Assembly (NCBI RefSeq): GCF_018760785.1
Contig: NZ_JAHHZO010000002.1
Location: 496,001 to 560,000, forward strand
Direction of reading: 5' to 3'
Length of the DNA: 64,000 nucleotides
From: Rhizobium sp. CSW-27
GTDB taxonomy: Bacteria > Pseudomonadota > Alphaproteobacteria > Rhizobiales > Rhizobiaceae
The first letter of the stretch is position 1. Each line of letters opens with the position of its first letter. Under the pieces are notes generated by a model. It saw only the letters and a program-made list of their open reading frames with translations, did no database searches and had not been told where the DNA came from. Positions 37,015-45,446 of the stretch are shown one piece after another. The translations under genes were made by a program, and so were the position numbers.

Positions 37015-37938
37015 TCACACGCTGTGCAGCACGGTCGCGGCCTTGACGGCCGCCGAAGCGCGGTTTTCCACGCCAAGCTTCACATAGATCTGTTCGAGGT
37101 GCTTGTTTACCGTGCGCGACGACAGGCCGAGGATGTCGCCGATATCCTTGTTCGACTTGCCCTTGGCGATCCACAGCAGCACTTCGGATTCCCTGAGTGT
37201 CAGGGAAAAATGCGCGCGCAGCACCGCATCGTCGGCGCGTGTGCTGCTGCCGGTGACGCGGAACAGGTATTCGTCGGCGCCGATTGCGCCGAGGAAGACG
37301 AAGTGCAGGCTGGCATCGGCGCGTTCCGCGAAGGCGAAGGTCGCCTCGCGGGAGAAGCCCGGGCGGTCGCGGCCGGCCATCCAGCCAGCAATCTGGCGCA
37401 CCGCATTGTCGAGGCCGTCATCGCTCCCGGTGGCGGCATTGATCAGCCGGGTGGCCTGCGGGGTGGACCAGTGCAGGGCGCCATTGCCGCGCACCGCCAG
37501 CAGATGGCGGCCGGCGGCATCGAGCGCGACGCGGGCGCTCTGCGCCGAGCGGGCGTTGGACAGGTGGACGCGGATGCGGGCGCGCAATTCGTCGATATTG
37601 ATCGGCTTGGTCAGATAGTCGACGCCGCCGCTCTCCAGCGCGTGCACCACATGTTCGGTCTCGGTGAGCCCGGTCATGAAGATCACCGGCACCTGCGAAA
37701 TGGCCGGATTGGCCTTCAGCCTGCGGCAGGCGGCAAAGCCGTCCATGCCGGGCATCACTGCGTCGAGCAGGATCAGGTCCGGCGTGATGCGGTCGACGAT
37801 GTTGAGCGCCGACTGGCCGGAGGTGGCGATCAGCACGGAAAAGCCGGAGGCCTCCAGCGCCTCGGTCAGAAAGCCGAGCGCTTCGGGACTGTCGTCCACC
37901 AGCAGCACGATATCGCGGGGCAGGGCCATGTCAGACAT
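37015..37938 (-). CDS. LuxR/FixJ-type response regulator
   Basis: A 307-residue regulator with an N-terminal receiver (acidic pair Asp15-Asp16 in LLVDDSPEA, phospho-Asp59 in LILLDAVMPGMDG, Lys111 in YLTKPI), a ~110-residue middle region without a known domain, and a C-terminal LuxR-type HTH (LTLRESEVLLWIAKGKSNKD, LSSRTVNKHLEQIYVKLGV). It overlaps the upstream kinase gene by eight bases and is the obvious output partner of that kinase. Confidence 0.92.
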   Translation of the reverse strand: MSDMALPRDIVLLVDDSPEALGFLTEALEASGFSVLIATSGQSALNIVDRITPDLILLDAVMPGMDGFAACRRLKANPAISQVPVIFMTGLTETEHVVHALESGGVDYLTKPINIDELRARIRVHLSNARSAQSARVALDAAGRHLLAVRGNGALHWSTPQATRLINAATGSDDGLDNAVRQIAGWMAGRDRPGFSREATFAFAERADASLHFVFLGAIGADEYLFRVTGSSTRADDAVLRAHFSLTLRESEVLLWIAKGKSNKDIGDILGLSSRTVNKHLEQIYVKLGVENRASAAVKAATVLHSV

Positions 37939-40900
37939 CGTCGGCAACTCTTTCCTCGGTGAATCGGTTGAGGAAGGTCCTATAGCCCGAGAGGTCGAAG
38001 GCTTGAACATAGGACGCGAGGGCCTCGGTGAAGGCAAGGTTTTCCGGCAGGCGGGCAAGCTCCGCGAGCTTGGCCTCGATGCCACGGATATAGCCGATCT
38101 CGCCCAACTGGATCAGGTCCTCCACATGGCGGCGGCCTGGGCTTTTCGGTTCCGCAAGCCGGGAGGCGGCGGGGACGGCGGACGGCGCAACCTCGTCGTC
38201 ATAGATCCAGGTCAGTCCCAGATGCAGCGCCAGCTTGTCGGAGAGCTGGCGGATGTCGACGGGCTTGGCGAGCGTATCGTTGTGGCCGTCGCCTTCGCGG
38301 CGCACCGAGGCGCCGTCGCCGATATTGGCCGACAGCATCAGGATCGGTGCCGTCTGGCCGCCTTCGCGCAGCCGCGCCACCAGCTGCCATCCGGTCATGC
38401 CGGGCATCAGGATGTCGACCAGGAAAAGGTCGGGCTTCACCCCCTCGATCAGCGTCAGGCAGTCCGGCCCGTCCTTTGCCGTCAGCACCACGAAATCCAT
38501 CGGCGTCAGCACCTCGCGCATCAGGTCGCGATGGTCCTCGTTGTCGTCCACCACCACGATGGTGCGCCGCGGTCCGGTATGGGAGACGATCCGCCGCGCA
38601 GCCGCCGGCATGGTGCTGGGGCGATCGACGGCCGACAGCATCAGCCGCACGCGGAAGGTGGAGCCTTCACCCTTGCGGCTGACGACGGAGATTTCCCCGC
38701 CCATGGTGTTGGTGAGCAGTCGCGTGATGGTGAGCCCGAGGCCGAGGCCCGGCATCGGCCGCACATTGTCTGCCTCGCCGCGCTGGAAGGGTTCGTAGAT
38801 GCGGCCGAGATCCTTTTCCGCAATGCCGCAGCCGGTATCGGTGATGGTGAAGGTTGCCACCTGGCTGCGATAATCCACTTTGAAGCGCACGCTGCCGGCT
38901 TCGGTGAACTTGATGGCATTGGAGAGCAGGTTGACGAGGATCTGGCGCAGGCGCTTCTCGTCGCTGCGCACGTAATGCGGCAGGCTGCGTGCCCGCTCGT
39001 GGATGAAATCCAGCCCCTTGGCCTGGGCCTGCGGGCGCACCATCTCCACGATCTGGTCGAGAAAATCCTGGATGTTGATCTCGTTGGAATAGACCTGCAG
39101 CTTGCCGGCCTCGATCTTGGAAATGTCGAGCAGCCCGTCGATCAGGCCGGAGAGATGGTCGGCCGAACGCTTGATCACCCTGATCGCCGACTGGCGCGGC
39201 TGCGGAATGCTCTCGTCGCGTTCGAGGATCTGTGCATAGCCGAGAACCGCATTCAGCGGCGTGCGCAGCTCGTGGCTGAGGCCCACGACATAGCGGCTCT
39301 TGGCGCGGTTGGCAGCTTCCGCCGTTTCCTTGGCCTTTTGCAGCGCGGCATCCGTTTTCTTGTGTGCGGCGATTTCCTTGAGAAGCAAGGTGGTCTGGCG
39401 TGAGGATTCCTCCTCCGCCACCACCCGGCTGTCATGCGCCAGCACGAAGAACCACGAGACGATGCCGGCAATGATGGCAAATACGAAGAACACGATCAGG
39501 ATCGTGCCATAGATCACATCGGCATTGGCCGGCATGCTGTCGCTGACTTGATAGGCGATCATCGCCATGATGCCGCCGATCAGCGAGATCGACAGGATCG
39601 CCGTCATCGCATAGCGGCCGAGTCGGGTCATCAACCGCTCCACCACCTGGTCGGAGAGGAAGGAGCGGGCGACGCTGCCGATCTGCGCCTTCATCTGCGC
39701 CTTCGGCTTGCACATGTCGTGGCAGCGGCTGTCGAGCGAACAGCAGAGCGAGCAGATCGGCGCGGCATAGGCGGGGCACCAGGCCATGTCTTCCGGCTCG
39801 AACGGATGTTCGCAGATGGAGCAGGTGATGGCCGTCAGGTTTTTCCAGGCGTGGCGCGGCTTGCGCGCCAGGTAGAAACGACCATTGGTGCCCCAGGCGA
39901 TCAGCGGCGAGATGAGGAAGGCGGTCAGCGTCAGATAGGTGGAGAGCGAGGCGGCGAGCATGCCGAACAGCCCGAAATGCGCCGACAGCGCAATCGCCGT
40001 GGAGCCCAGCATGGCGCCGAGCCCGACCGGGTTCAGGTCGTAGAGATGGGCGCGCTTGAACTCGATGCCGGGCGGCGACAGCCCCAGCGGCTTGTTGATG
40101 AAGAGATCGGCCGAGATGGTGCAGAGCCAGGCCATGGCAATGATCGAGAAGATGCCGAGCGTCGCTTCCAGCAGCCGGTAGATGCCGATTTCCATCAGAA
40201 GCAGCGCGATCGCCACGTTGAATATCAGCCAGACGACGCGGCCCGGATGGCTGTGGGTGAGGCGCGAGAAGAAATTCGACCAGGCCAGCGATCCGGCATA
40301 GGCATTCATCACGTTGATCTTCAGCTGCGAGACCACGACGAAGGCCGCCATCAGCAGAAGGGCCGCCGTATCGTTGGGGATCATGTAGCCGAAGGCGGTC
40401 AGATACATGTGGGCCGGATCGCCCGCTTCGAGCGCCGGCACGCCGGTCGACAGCGTCAGCACTGCCAGAAACGAGCCGGCCAGCAGTTTCGGCACGCCGA
40501 CCACCACCCAGCCGGGGCCGGCCAGGAACACGGCGAGCCTATGGCGCCACTTGCGCTGCCCCTCCGCCGGCAGGAAGCGCAGGAAATCCACCTGCTCGCC
40601 GATCTGCGGCATCAGAGCCAGAATGACCGCCGAGGCGGCGCCGAACTCCACCAGATTGAACGGCGCCGGGCTGCCCACTACCGCGTTCGAATGGTTGATG
40701 CCGGCGAAGCTGCGCCAAAGGTCGAACTTTTCCCAGTCGGAAAAGGCGATGAACAGGAAGGGCAGGATGTTGAGGATGATCCAGAACGGCTGCGTGGCCA
40801 GCTGGAAGCGCGAGATCAGCTGCACGCCATAGATGACCAGCGGAATGACCACGGCGGCGCTGATGATGTAGCCGATCCAGGGCGGAATGCCGAAGGCCAT

Positions 40901-41326
40901 CTTCAGCGCCGCCGTCATGATCGAGGCCTCGATGGCAAACAGCATGAAGGTGAAACTGGCATAGATCAGCGAGGTGATGGTGGAGCCGATATAGCCAAAA
41001 CTTGCGCCCCGCGTCAGAAGATCGATGTCGACGCCGTGGCGGATCGCATAGCGGCTGATCGGCAGGCCGACGACGAGCATGGCGATGGCTGCAGCCAGGA
41101 TGGCGAAGAAGGCATTGGTGGTGCCATAGGACAGCGTGATCGCTCCGCCGATCGCCTCCAGCGCGAGGAAGGAAATGGCGCCGATGGCGGTCTGCGAGAT
41201 GCGGCTGGAGGAAAAGCGCCGGGCGCTCTTGGCGGTGAAGCGCAGCGCATAGTCTTCCAGCGTCTGGTTCGCGACCCAGCGGTTATAGTCGCGCCGGACC
41301 GGAATGATGCGTTGCCGCGCTGCCAT
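37931..41326 (-). CDS. Hybrid histidine kinase with an NCS1-type transporter domain and a Cys-rich module
   Basis: A 1131-residue protein in clear modules. Residues ~1-490 form a ~12-helix NCS1-family (nucleobase/cation symporter-like) domain (RWVANQTLEDYALRFTAKSA, then LVVGLPISRYAIRHGVDIDL). Residues ~502-539 hold eight Cys (C-x2-C, a lone C, a lone C, C-x2-C-C cluster, two more). Two further helices follow (~570-630). Then come a DHp helix with His685 (SHELRTPLNAVLGYA), a HATPase domain (NLLSNAIKF, GLGLGL) and a C-terminal receiver with Asp971 (FLVDILMPG). Start MAARQR is favoured by an AAGG upstream; 41344 is an alternative. Overlaps its response regulator gene. Ligand unknown; the location between liv and urt suggests a nitrogen compound. 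Confidence 0.9.
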   Translation of the reverse strand: MAARQRIIPVRRDYNRWVANQTLEDYALRFTAKSARRFSSSRISQTAIGAISFLALEAIGGAITLSYGTTNAFFAILAAAIAMLVVGLPISRYAIRHGVDIDLLTRGASFGYIGSTITSLIYASFTFMLFAIEASIMTAALKMAFGIPPWIGYIISAAVVIPLVIYGVQLISRFQLATQPFWIILNILPFLFIAFSDWEKFDLWRSFAGINHSNAVVGSPAPFNLVEFGAASAVILALMPQIGEQVDFLRFLPAEGQRKWRHRLAVFLAGPGWVVVGVPKLLAGSFLAVLTLSTGVPALEAGDPAHMYLTAFGYMIPNDTAALLLMAAFVVVSQLKINVMNAYAGSLAWSNFFSRLTHSHPGRVVWLIFNVAIALLLMEIGIYRLLEATLGIFSIIAMAWLCTISADLFINKPLGLSPPGIEFKRAHLYDLNPVGLGAMLGSTAIALSAHFGLFGMLAASLSTYLTLTAFLISPLIAWGTNGRFYLARKPRHAWKNLTAITCSICEHPFEPEDMAWCPAYAAPICSLCCSLDSRCHDMCKPKAQMKAQIGSVARSFLSDQVVERLMTRLGRYAMTAILSISLIGGIMAMIAYQVSDSMPANADVIYGTILIVFFVFAIIAGIVSWFFVLAHDSRVVAEEESSRQTTLLLKEIAAHKKTDAALQKAKETAEAANRAKSRYVVGLSHELRTPLNAVLGYAQILERDESIPQPRQSAIRVIKRSADHLSGLIDGLLDISKIEAGKLQVYSNEINIQDFLDQIVEMVRPQAQAKGLDFIHERARSLPHYVRSDEKRLRQILVNLLSNAIKFTEAGSVRFKVDYRSQVATFTITDTGCGIAEKDLGRIYEPFQRGEADNVRPMPGLGLGLTITRLLTNTMGGEISVVSRKGEGSTFRVRLMLSAVDRPSTMPAAARRIVSHTGPRRTIVVVDDNEDHRDLMREVLTPMDFVVLTAKDGPDCLTLIEGVKPDLFLVDILMPGMTGWQLVARLREGGQTAPILMLSANIGDGASVRREGDGHNDTLAKPVDIRQLSDKLALHLGLTWIYDDEVAPSAVPAASRLAEPKSPGRRHVEDLIQLGEIGYIRGIEAKLAELARLPENLAFTEALASYVQAFDLSGYRTFLNRFTEERVADDV

Positions 41327-41609
41327 GCGTGCCTTGCCGTCCATTTGTGCATGATGATGGTTTGGGCAGTTTCAGGGGTTTGCTGCGGATTTGCAAGCCG
41401 GATTCCCGTTTGCCACAACTGTGACACAGGCTCTTGCAAGTGCTGGGGTGCTCACCATTTCAGAAGGCGTAGCAGAACGCCCGGGGTCTTGTCTCCCTCA
41501 GGTTCCTCGGGTCCCGTCAACTTTCATTCTTGTGTGGCCTCCCGTGAAACCCTCTTCAGCCAGCGTTTCTCCGAATGAACAGACTTTTGGCACCCAGGGC
41601 ATCGCGCCC

Positions 41610-42362
41610 ATGGACCGCCCGAGCCGCATCACCCGCTTCTTCATGGCGATCGTCGCCTGGGCGGAAGGTCTCAATCTGAAATATGCCAGGCTGGGCAATC
41701 CCCCGGTCTATGACAACGCGACGTTCCCCTGGGCCGCGGAGATCGAGAAGGCCTATCCCGCCATTCGTGCGGAACTGGACCAGATCCTGAAGCGCAAGGA
41801 CGAGCTGCCGAGCTTCCAGGACATTTCCACCGATGTGAAGACCATTTCCACCGACAACAACTGGAAGACCTTCTTCCTGCTGGGTTTCGGCCTGAAGTCG
41901 GAGCAGAACATCAAGGCCTGCCCGGAAACCTGGAAGGCGATGCAGAAGATCCCGGGGCTGACCACGGTGATGTTCTCGATCTTCGAGCCCGGCAAGCATC
42001 TGCCCGCCCATCGCGGCCCCTATAACGGCGTGCTGCGCCTGCATCTCGGCATGATCGTGCCGCCGCAGAGAGACAAGATCGCCATTCGCGTCAAGGACCA
42101 GATCTGCCACTGGGAGGAGGGCAAGGTGCTGATCTTCGACGATGCCTATGAGCATGAGGCCTGGAACCATTCCGACCAGACCCGCGTGGTGCTGTTCGTG
42201 GATTTCGTCAAGCCGCTGAAGTTCCCGGCCCGCCTGGTCAACTGGTGCCTGATGAACCTCGCCATCTTCACGCCCTTCATCCGCGAAGGGCTGGATAACC
42301 ACAACGAGTGGGAAAAGAAATTCTATGCCGAGGCGGAAAAGCTGAGAAACCGGCAGAACTGA
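41610..42362 (+). CDS. Aspartyl/asparaginyl beta-hydroxylase (LpxO-like)
   Basis: A 250-residue Fe(II)/2-oxoglutarate dioxygenase-like protein. The iron-site block is PAHRGPYNGVLRLHLG and the second conserved block is IFDDAYEHEAWN. C-terminal hydrophobic segment (WCLMNLAIFTPFIREGL) suggests membrane association as in LpxO enzymes, which hydroxylate the 2-position of lipid A acyl chains. The start ATG 41610 lies where the family begins; the upstream part of the frame is not similar. Divergent from the kinase gene. Confidence 0.85.
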   Translation: MDRPSRITRFFMAIVAWAEGLNLKYARLGNPPVYDNATFPWAAEIEKAYPAIRAELDQILKRKDELPSFQDISTDVKTISTDNNWKTFFLLGFGLKSEQNIKACPETWKAMQKIPGLTTVMFSIFEPGKHLPAHRGPYNGVLRLHLGMIVPPQRDKIAIRVKDQICHWEEGKVLIFDDAYEHEAWNHSDQTRVVLFVDFVKPLKFPARLVNWCLMNLAIFTPFIREGLDNHNEWEKKFYAEAEKLRNRQN

Positions 42363-42380
42363 AGGTTGCCGCGGCTTTCC

Positions 42381-43685
42381 TCACGCAAAATGCGCGGCTG
42401 ACAGGCGCGCATTGGAAAACCGCTTCCAGAACAGTGCGGTGGTCAGCGCCATGACCACCGCGCCAAAGGCAAAGGGTGTAGCGAGTGCCGTCTCGTGGTT
42501 CGTCAGGCCTTCCGCCAGCCTGACGATGAGACCCGACAGCAGAAGCCCGAGCGGGATCGATCCCCAGGCAAAGAAGCGGTAGACGCTGTTGACGCGACCG
42601 AGGATGTGCTGCGGAACCAGACTCTGGCGCATGCTGACGGTGATCGTGTTCCACACCATCCCGAAGAATTCCGCCAGCACCAGCGCGCACCAGACCGGCG
42701 CGGCATGGCTGGAAAGGGCGATCACCGCCAGTTGAACCGTGATGGCCAGCAGGGTCAGGCGCAACGCATTGCCCGGCCCGAGCCGCCTGACCAGGGCATC
42801 CGCCATGAGGCCGCCGATGATACCGCCGGCTGCGGCGGCTGTCAGCAGCAGGCCATATTCGGCCGACGACATGCCGAGCACGTCCTGCGCAAACAGCACC
42901 AGCGCAACCAGCATCAAAAACGTCATGGCATTCAGCGCCGCCAGGGCCAGTGCCAGATCCCGCAGCAGCGTGTTGCGCCACAGAAAGCTCGCCCCTTCGC
43001 GTACCTCGGCAATCCAGTGGCGACGTTCGCCCTGGCCGTTGGCGCGAAACGGGCCCTTGATGGAATAGATGCACAGCGCCGCGAATGCGAAGCCGAAGCC
43101 GTTGGCGATGAAGGCGAGCGGCAGGGCGACCGCGATGATCAGGCCGGCAAGCGGCGGGCCGAGGAGCGAATTGCCGACAAGTTCCACACTCCACAAGCGG
43201 CCATTGGCCGCCTGCAGGCGCGAGGCCGGCACGATGGCCGGCATCAGGGTCTGGGCGCAGTTGTCGCGCAGAACTTCCGCGCAGCCATAGACGAAGGCCG
43301 TGGCAATCAGCAGCCAGTAGATGGGGCTTGCGGGAAAGCCGGCCGTGTCATCGAGCGCGAGCGGCATTGCGGCCCACACAGCAAGCCCGAGCCCGTTCAG
43401 CAGGCCGAAACGCAGCACGTCCATGGCCAGCACCAGCCGGCGCCTGTCGAACCGGTCGATGATCACGCCGGCAGGCAGGGAGAACAGCAGCCAGGGCAGG
43501 CGCAGTGCGATGCCCACCAGCGCGATCGACACCGGATCGCGCGTCAGAAGCGAGGCGACCCAGGGCCATGCAACGGTGCCGATGCCATCCCCGAGGTTGG
43601 AAATGCCGCTGGCGGTGAGGAGCGCCAGGTATCGGCGGCCGAGGGGCTCGCTGGAAGGGTGGCGGGTGGCGGGTGCATCGGTCAT
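42381..43685 (-). CDS. MFS transporter (MFS_3, EntS-like)
   Basis: A 434-residue permease with about twelve helices. Conserved segments of the EntS-like subgroup: ISNLGDGIGTVAWPWVASLLTRDPV, LPAGVIIDRFDRRRLVLAMD, and CAQTLMPAIVPASRLQAANG. Such proteins export siderophores or drugs, or take up other compounds; the substrate here is unknown. Convergent with the hydroxylase gene with an 18-base gap. Divergent from urtA. Confidence 0.88.
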   Translation of the reverse strand: MTDAPATRHPSSEPLGRRYLALLTASGISNLGDGIGTVAWPWVASLLTRDPVSIALVGIALRLPWLLFSLPAGVIIDRFDRRRLVLAMDVLRFGLLNGLGLAVWAAMPLALDDTAGFPASPIYWLLIATAFVYGCAEVLRDNCAQTLMPAIVPASRLQAANGRLWSVELVGNSLLGPPLAGLIIAVALPLAFIANGFGFAFAALCIYSIKGPFRANGQGERRHWIAEVREGASFLWRNTLLRDLALALAALNAMTFLMLVALVLFAQDVLGMSSAEYGLLLTAAAAGGIIGGLMADALVRRLGPGNALRLTLLAITVQLAVIALSSHAAPVWCALVLAEFFGMVWNTITVSMRQSLVPQHILGRVNSVYRFFAWGSIPLGLLLSGLIVRLAEGLTNHETALATPFAFGAVVMALTTALFWKRFSNARLSAAHFA

Positions 43686-43900
43686 CAGACAGGTAGAGCA
43701 CCGGCGGCGAGTCGCGGCAAGTTCCGCCTTGCTCCGCGCAGGCCCGGCACCGACGGCTGCGTGCGCTTCCCCTTTCGCCCCCTCGTGTACGTCATTTTAC
43801 GTATGCCGTTTTGCGGTGCAGCAGCCGATAGTTCGTGAAGCAACGGTTAACGGCCGAACACAGGCCCGTTGCGGAACGAACGAGAAGAGGGGTTCGCACC

Positions 43901-45190
43901 ATGAATTTCAAGGCCAGGCTCGGCGGCGCCATGCTCGCCGCCATCATGTCCACGACGGCATTCCACGGCGCCTTTGCCGCCGACGACACGATCAAGATCG
44001 GCGTCCTGCACTCGCTTTCCGGCACCATGGCCATTTCGGAAACGACGCTGAAGGACGCCATGCTGATGCTCATCGACGAGCAGAACAAGAAGGGCGGCGT
44101 TCTCGGCAAGAAGCTCGAGGCCGTCGTGGTCGATCCGGCCTCCGACTGGCCGCTGTTTGCCGAAAAGGCCCGCCAGCTGATCAGCCAGGACAAGGTCGCC
44201 GCCGTCTTCGGTTGCTGGACCTCCTCGTCGCGCAAGTCGGTCCTGCCGGTCTTCGAGGAACTGAACTCGATCCTCTTCTATCCCGTCCAGTATGAAGGCG
44301 AAGAATCCTCGCGCAACATCATCTACACCGGTGCGGCCCCGAACCAGCAGGCCATCCCGGCCGTCGACTACCTGATGAACACCGAAGGCGTCGAGCGCTT
44401 CGTTCTGGAAGGCACCGACTACGTCTATCCGCAGACCACCAACAAGATTCTCAAGGCCTATCTGATGTCGAAGGGCATCAAGGCCGAGGACATCATGGTC
44501 AACTACACGCCGTTCGGCTTCTCCGACTGGCAGACGGAAGTCTCCAAGATCAAGGCCTTCGGCTCGGCCGGCAAGAAGACCGCCGTGGTCTCCACCATCA
44601 ACGGCGATGCCAACGTTCCCTTCTACAAGGAACTGGCCAACCAGGGCATCAAGGCGGAAGACATTCCGGTCGTCGCCTTCTCCGTCGGCGAAGAGGAACT
44701 GGCCGGCCTCGATACCGGCCCGCTTGTCGGCCATCTGGCCGCCTGGAACTACTTCCAGTCCGTCGATACGCCGGTCAATGCCGAATTCATCAAGGAATGG
44801 CATGCGTTCACCAAGAACGACAAGCGCGTGACCAATGACCCGATGGAAGCTGCCTATATCGGCTTCAACGCCTGGGTAAAGGCCGTCGAGGCCGCCGGCA
44901 CCACCGACACCGACAAGGTGCTGGATTCGATCATCGGCGTCTCGGTCCCGAATCTCTCGGGCGGCTACTCCACCGTCATGCCGAACCACCACATCACCAA
45001 GCCGGTGCTGATCGGCGAAATCCAGGCCGACGGCCAGTTCGAAATCGTCCAGCAGACCCCCGCCGTTGTCGGCGACGAATGGTCCGACTACCTGCCTGAT
45101 TCGAAGGACCTGATCTCCGACTGGCGCAAGCCGATGTCCTGCGGCAACTTCAACGTTGCCACCGGCAAGTGCGGCGGCAAGGGCAGCTGA
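43901..45190 (+). CDS. urtA: Urea ABC transporter substrate-binding protein UrtA
   Basis: A 429-residue periplasmic binding protein with a signal peptide (cleavage near GAFA-ADDT) and the UrtA-type segments IKIGVLHSLSGTMAISETTL, WTSSSRKSVLPVFEE and LFYPVQYEGEESSRNIIYTG. The block of conserved Trp/Tyr residues (YPVQYEGEE, SDWQTEVSKIK) separates UrtA from LivJ. ATG 43901 is preceded by GAAGAGGGG. Opens urtABCDE; upstream gap of 215 bases. Confidence 0.95.
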   Translation: MNFKARLGGAMLAAIMSTTAFHGAFAADDTIKIGVLHSLSGTMAISETTLKDAMLMLIDEQNKKGGVLGKKLEAVVVDPASDWPLFAEKARQLISQDKVAAVFGCWTSSSRKSVLPVFEELNSILFYPVQYEGEESSRNIIYTGAAPNQQAIPAVDYLMNTEGVERFVLEGTDYVYPQTTNKILKAYLMSKGIKAEDIMVNYTPFGFSDWQTEVSKIKAFGSAGKKTAVVSTINGDANVPFYKELANQGIKAEDIPVVAFSVGEEELAGLDTGPLVGHLAAWNYFQSVDTPVNAEFIKEWHAFTKNDKRVTNDPMEAAYIGFNAWVKAVEAAGTTDTDKVLDSIIGVSVPNLSGGYSTVMPNHHITKPVLIGEIQADGQFEIVQQTPAVVGDEWSDYLPDSKDLISDWRKPMSCGNFNVATGKCGGKGS

Positions 45191-45210
45191 TCGCTCGGTC
45201 GGGTCCAAGA

Positions 45211-45340
45211 CCCCTCCCAACCCTCCCCACAAGGGGGAGGGCTTTAACCCAGCCGACCCACCGAAGCCGATTGAAGCCTAGGCGGGTGCCGCAAAGTGTC
45301 TCCCCCCTTGTGGGGGAGATGGCCGGCAGGCCAGAGGGGG
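45211..45340. repeat. Rhizobial palindromic intergenic repeat, copy 1
   Basis: A C/G-rich mosaic element between urtA and urtB: CCCTCCCC-ACAA-GGGGGAGGG at the left and TCTCCCCC-CTTG-TGGGGGAGA at the right, each a stem-loop. The right arm continues as ATGGCCGGCAGGCCAGAGGGG. A related element (copy 2) lies between urtD and urtE in the opposite orientation. Confidence 0.75.
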
Positions 45341-45446
45341 TAGTGCTTTGTCTGCCTCATCGTAACGCCGGTTCCGTCAGGAAAAGGTGCTGGCAGGCGG
45401 CTGAGGGGGCCTCAGACACAGCCGCCCGCCAACCGGGGACAAGAAA

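Noticed and set aside
39434..41578. 714-residue plus-strand open frame opposite the hybrid kinase
   Set aside because: Antisense to a clearly modular protein; no motif or ribosome site.
43686..43900. Sigma-54 (-24/-12) promoter in front of urtA, expected for NtrC control
   Set aside because: No GG-N10-GC element with acceptable flanks was found by eye; NtrC control is not claimed.
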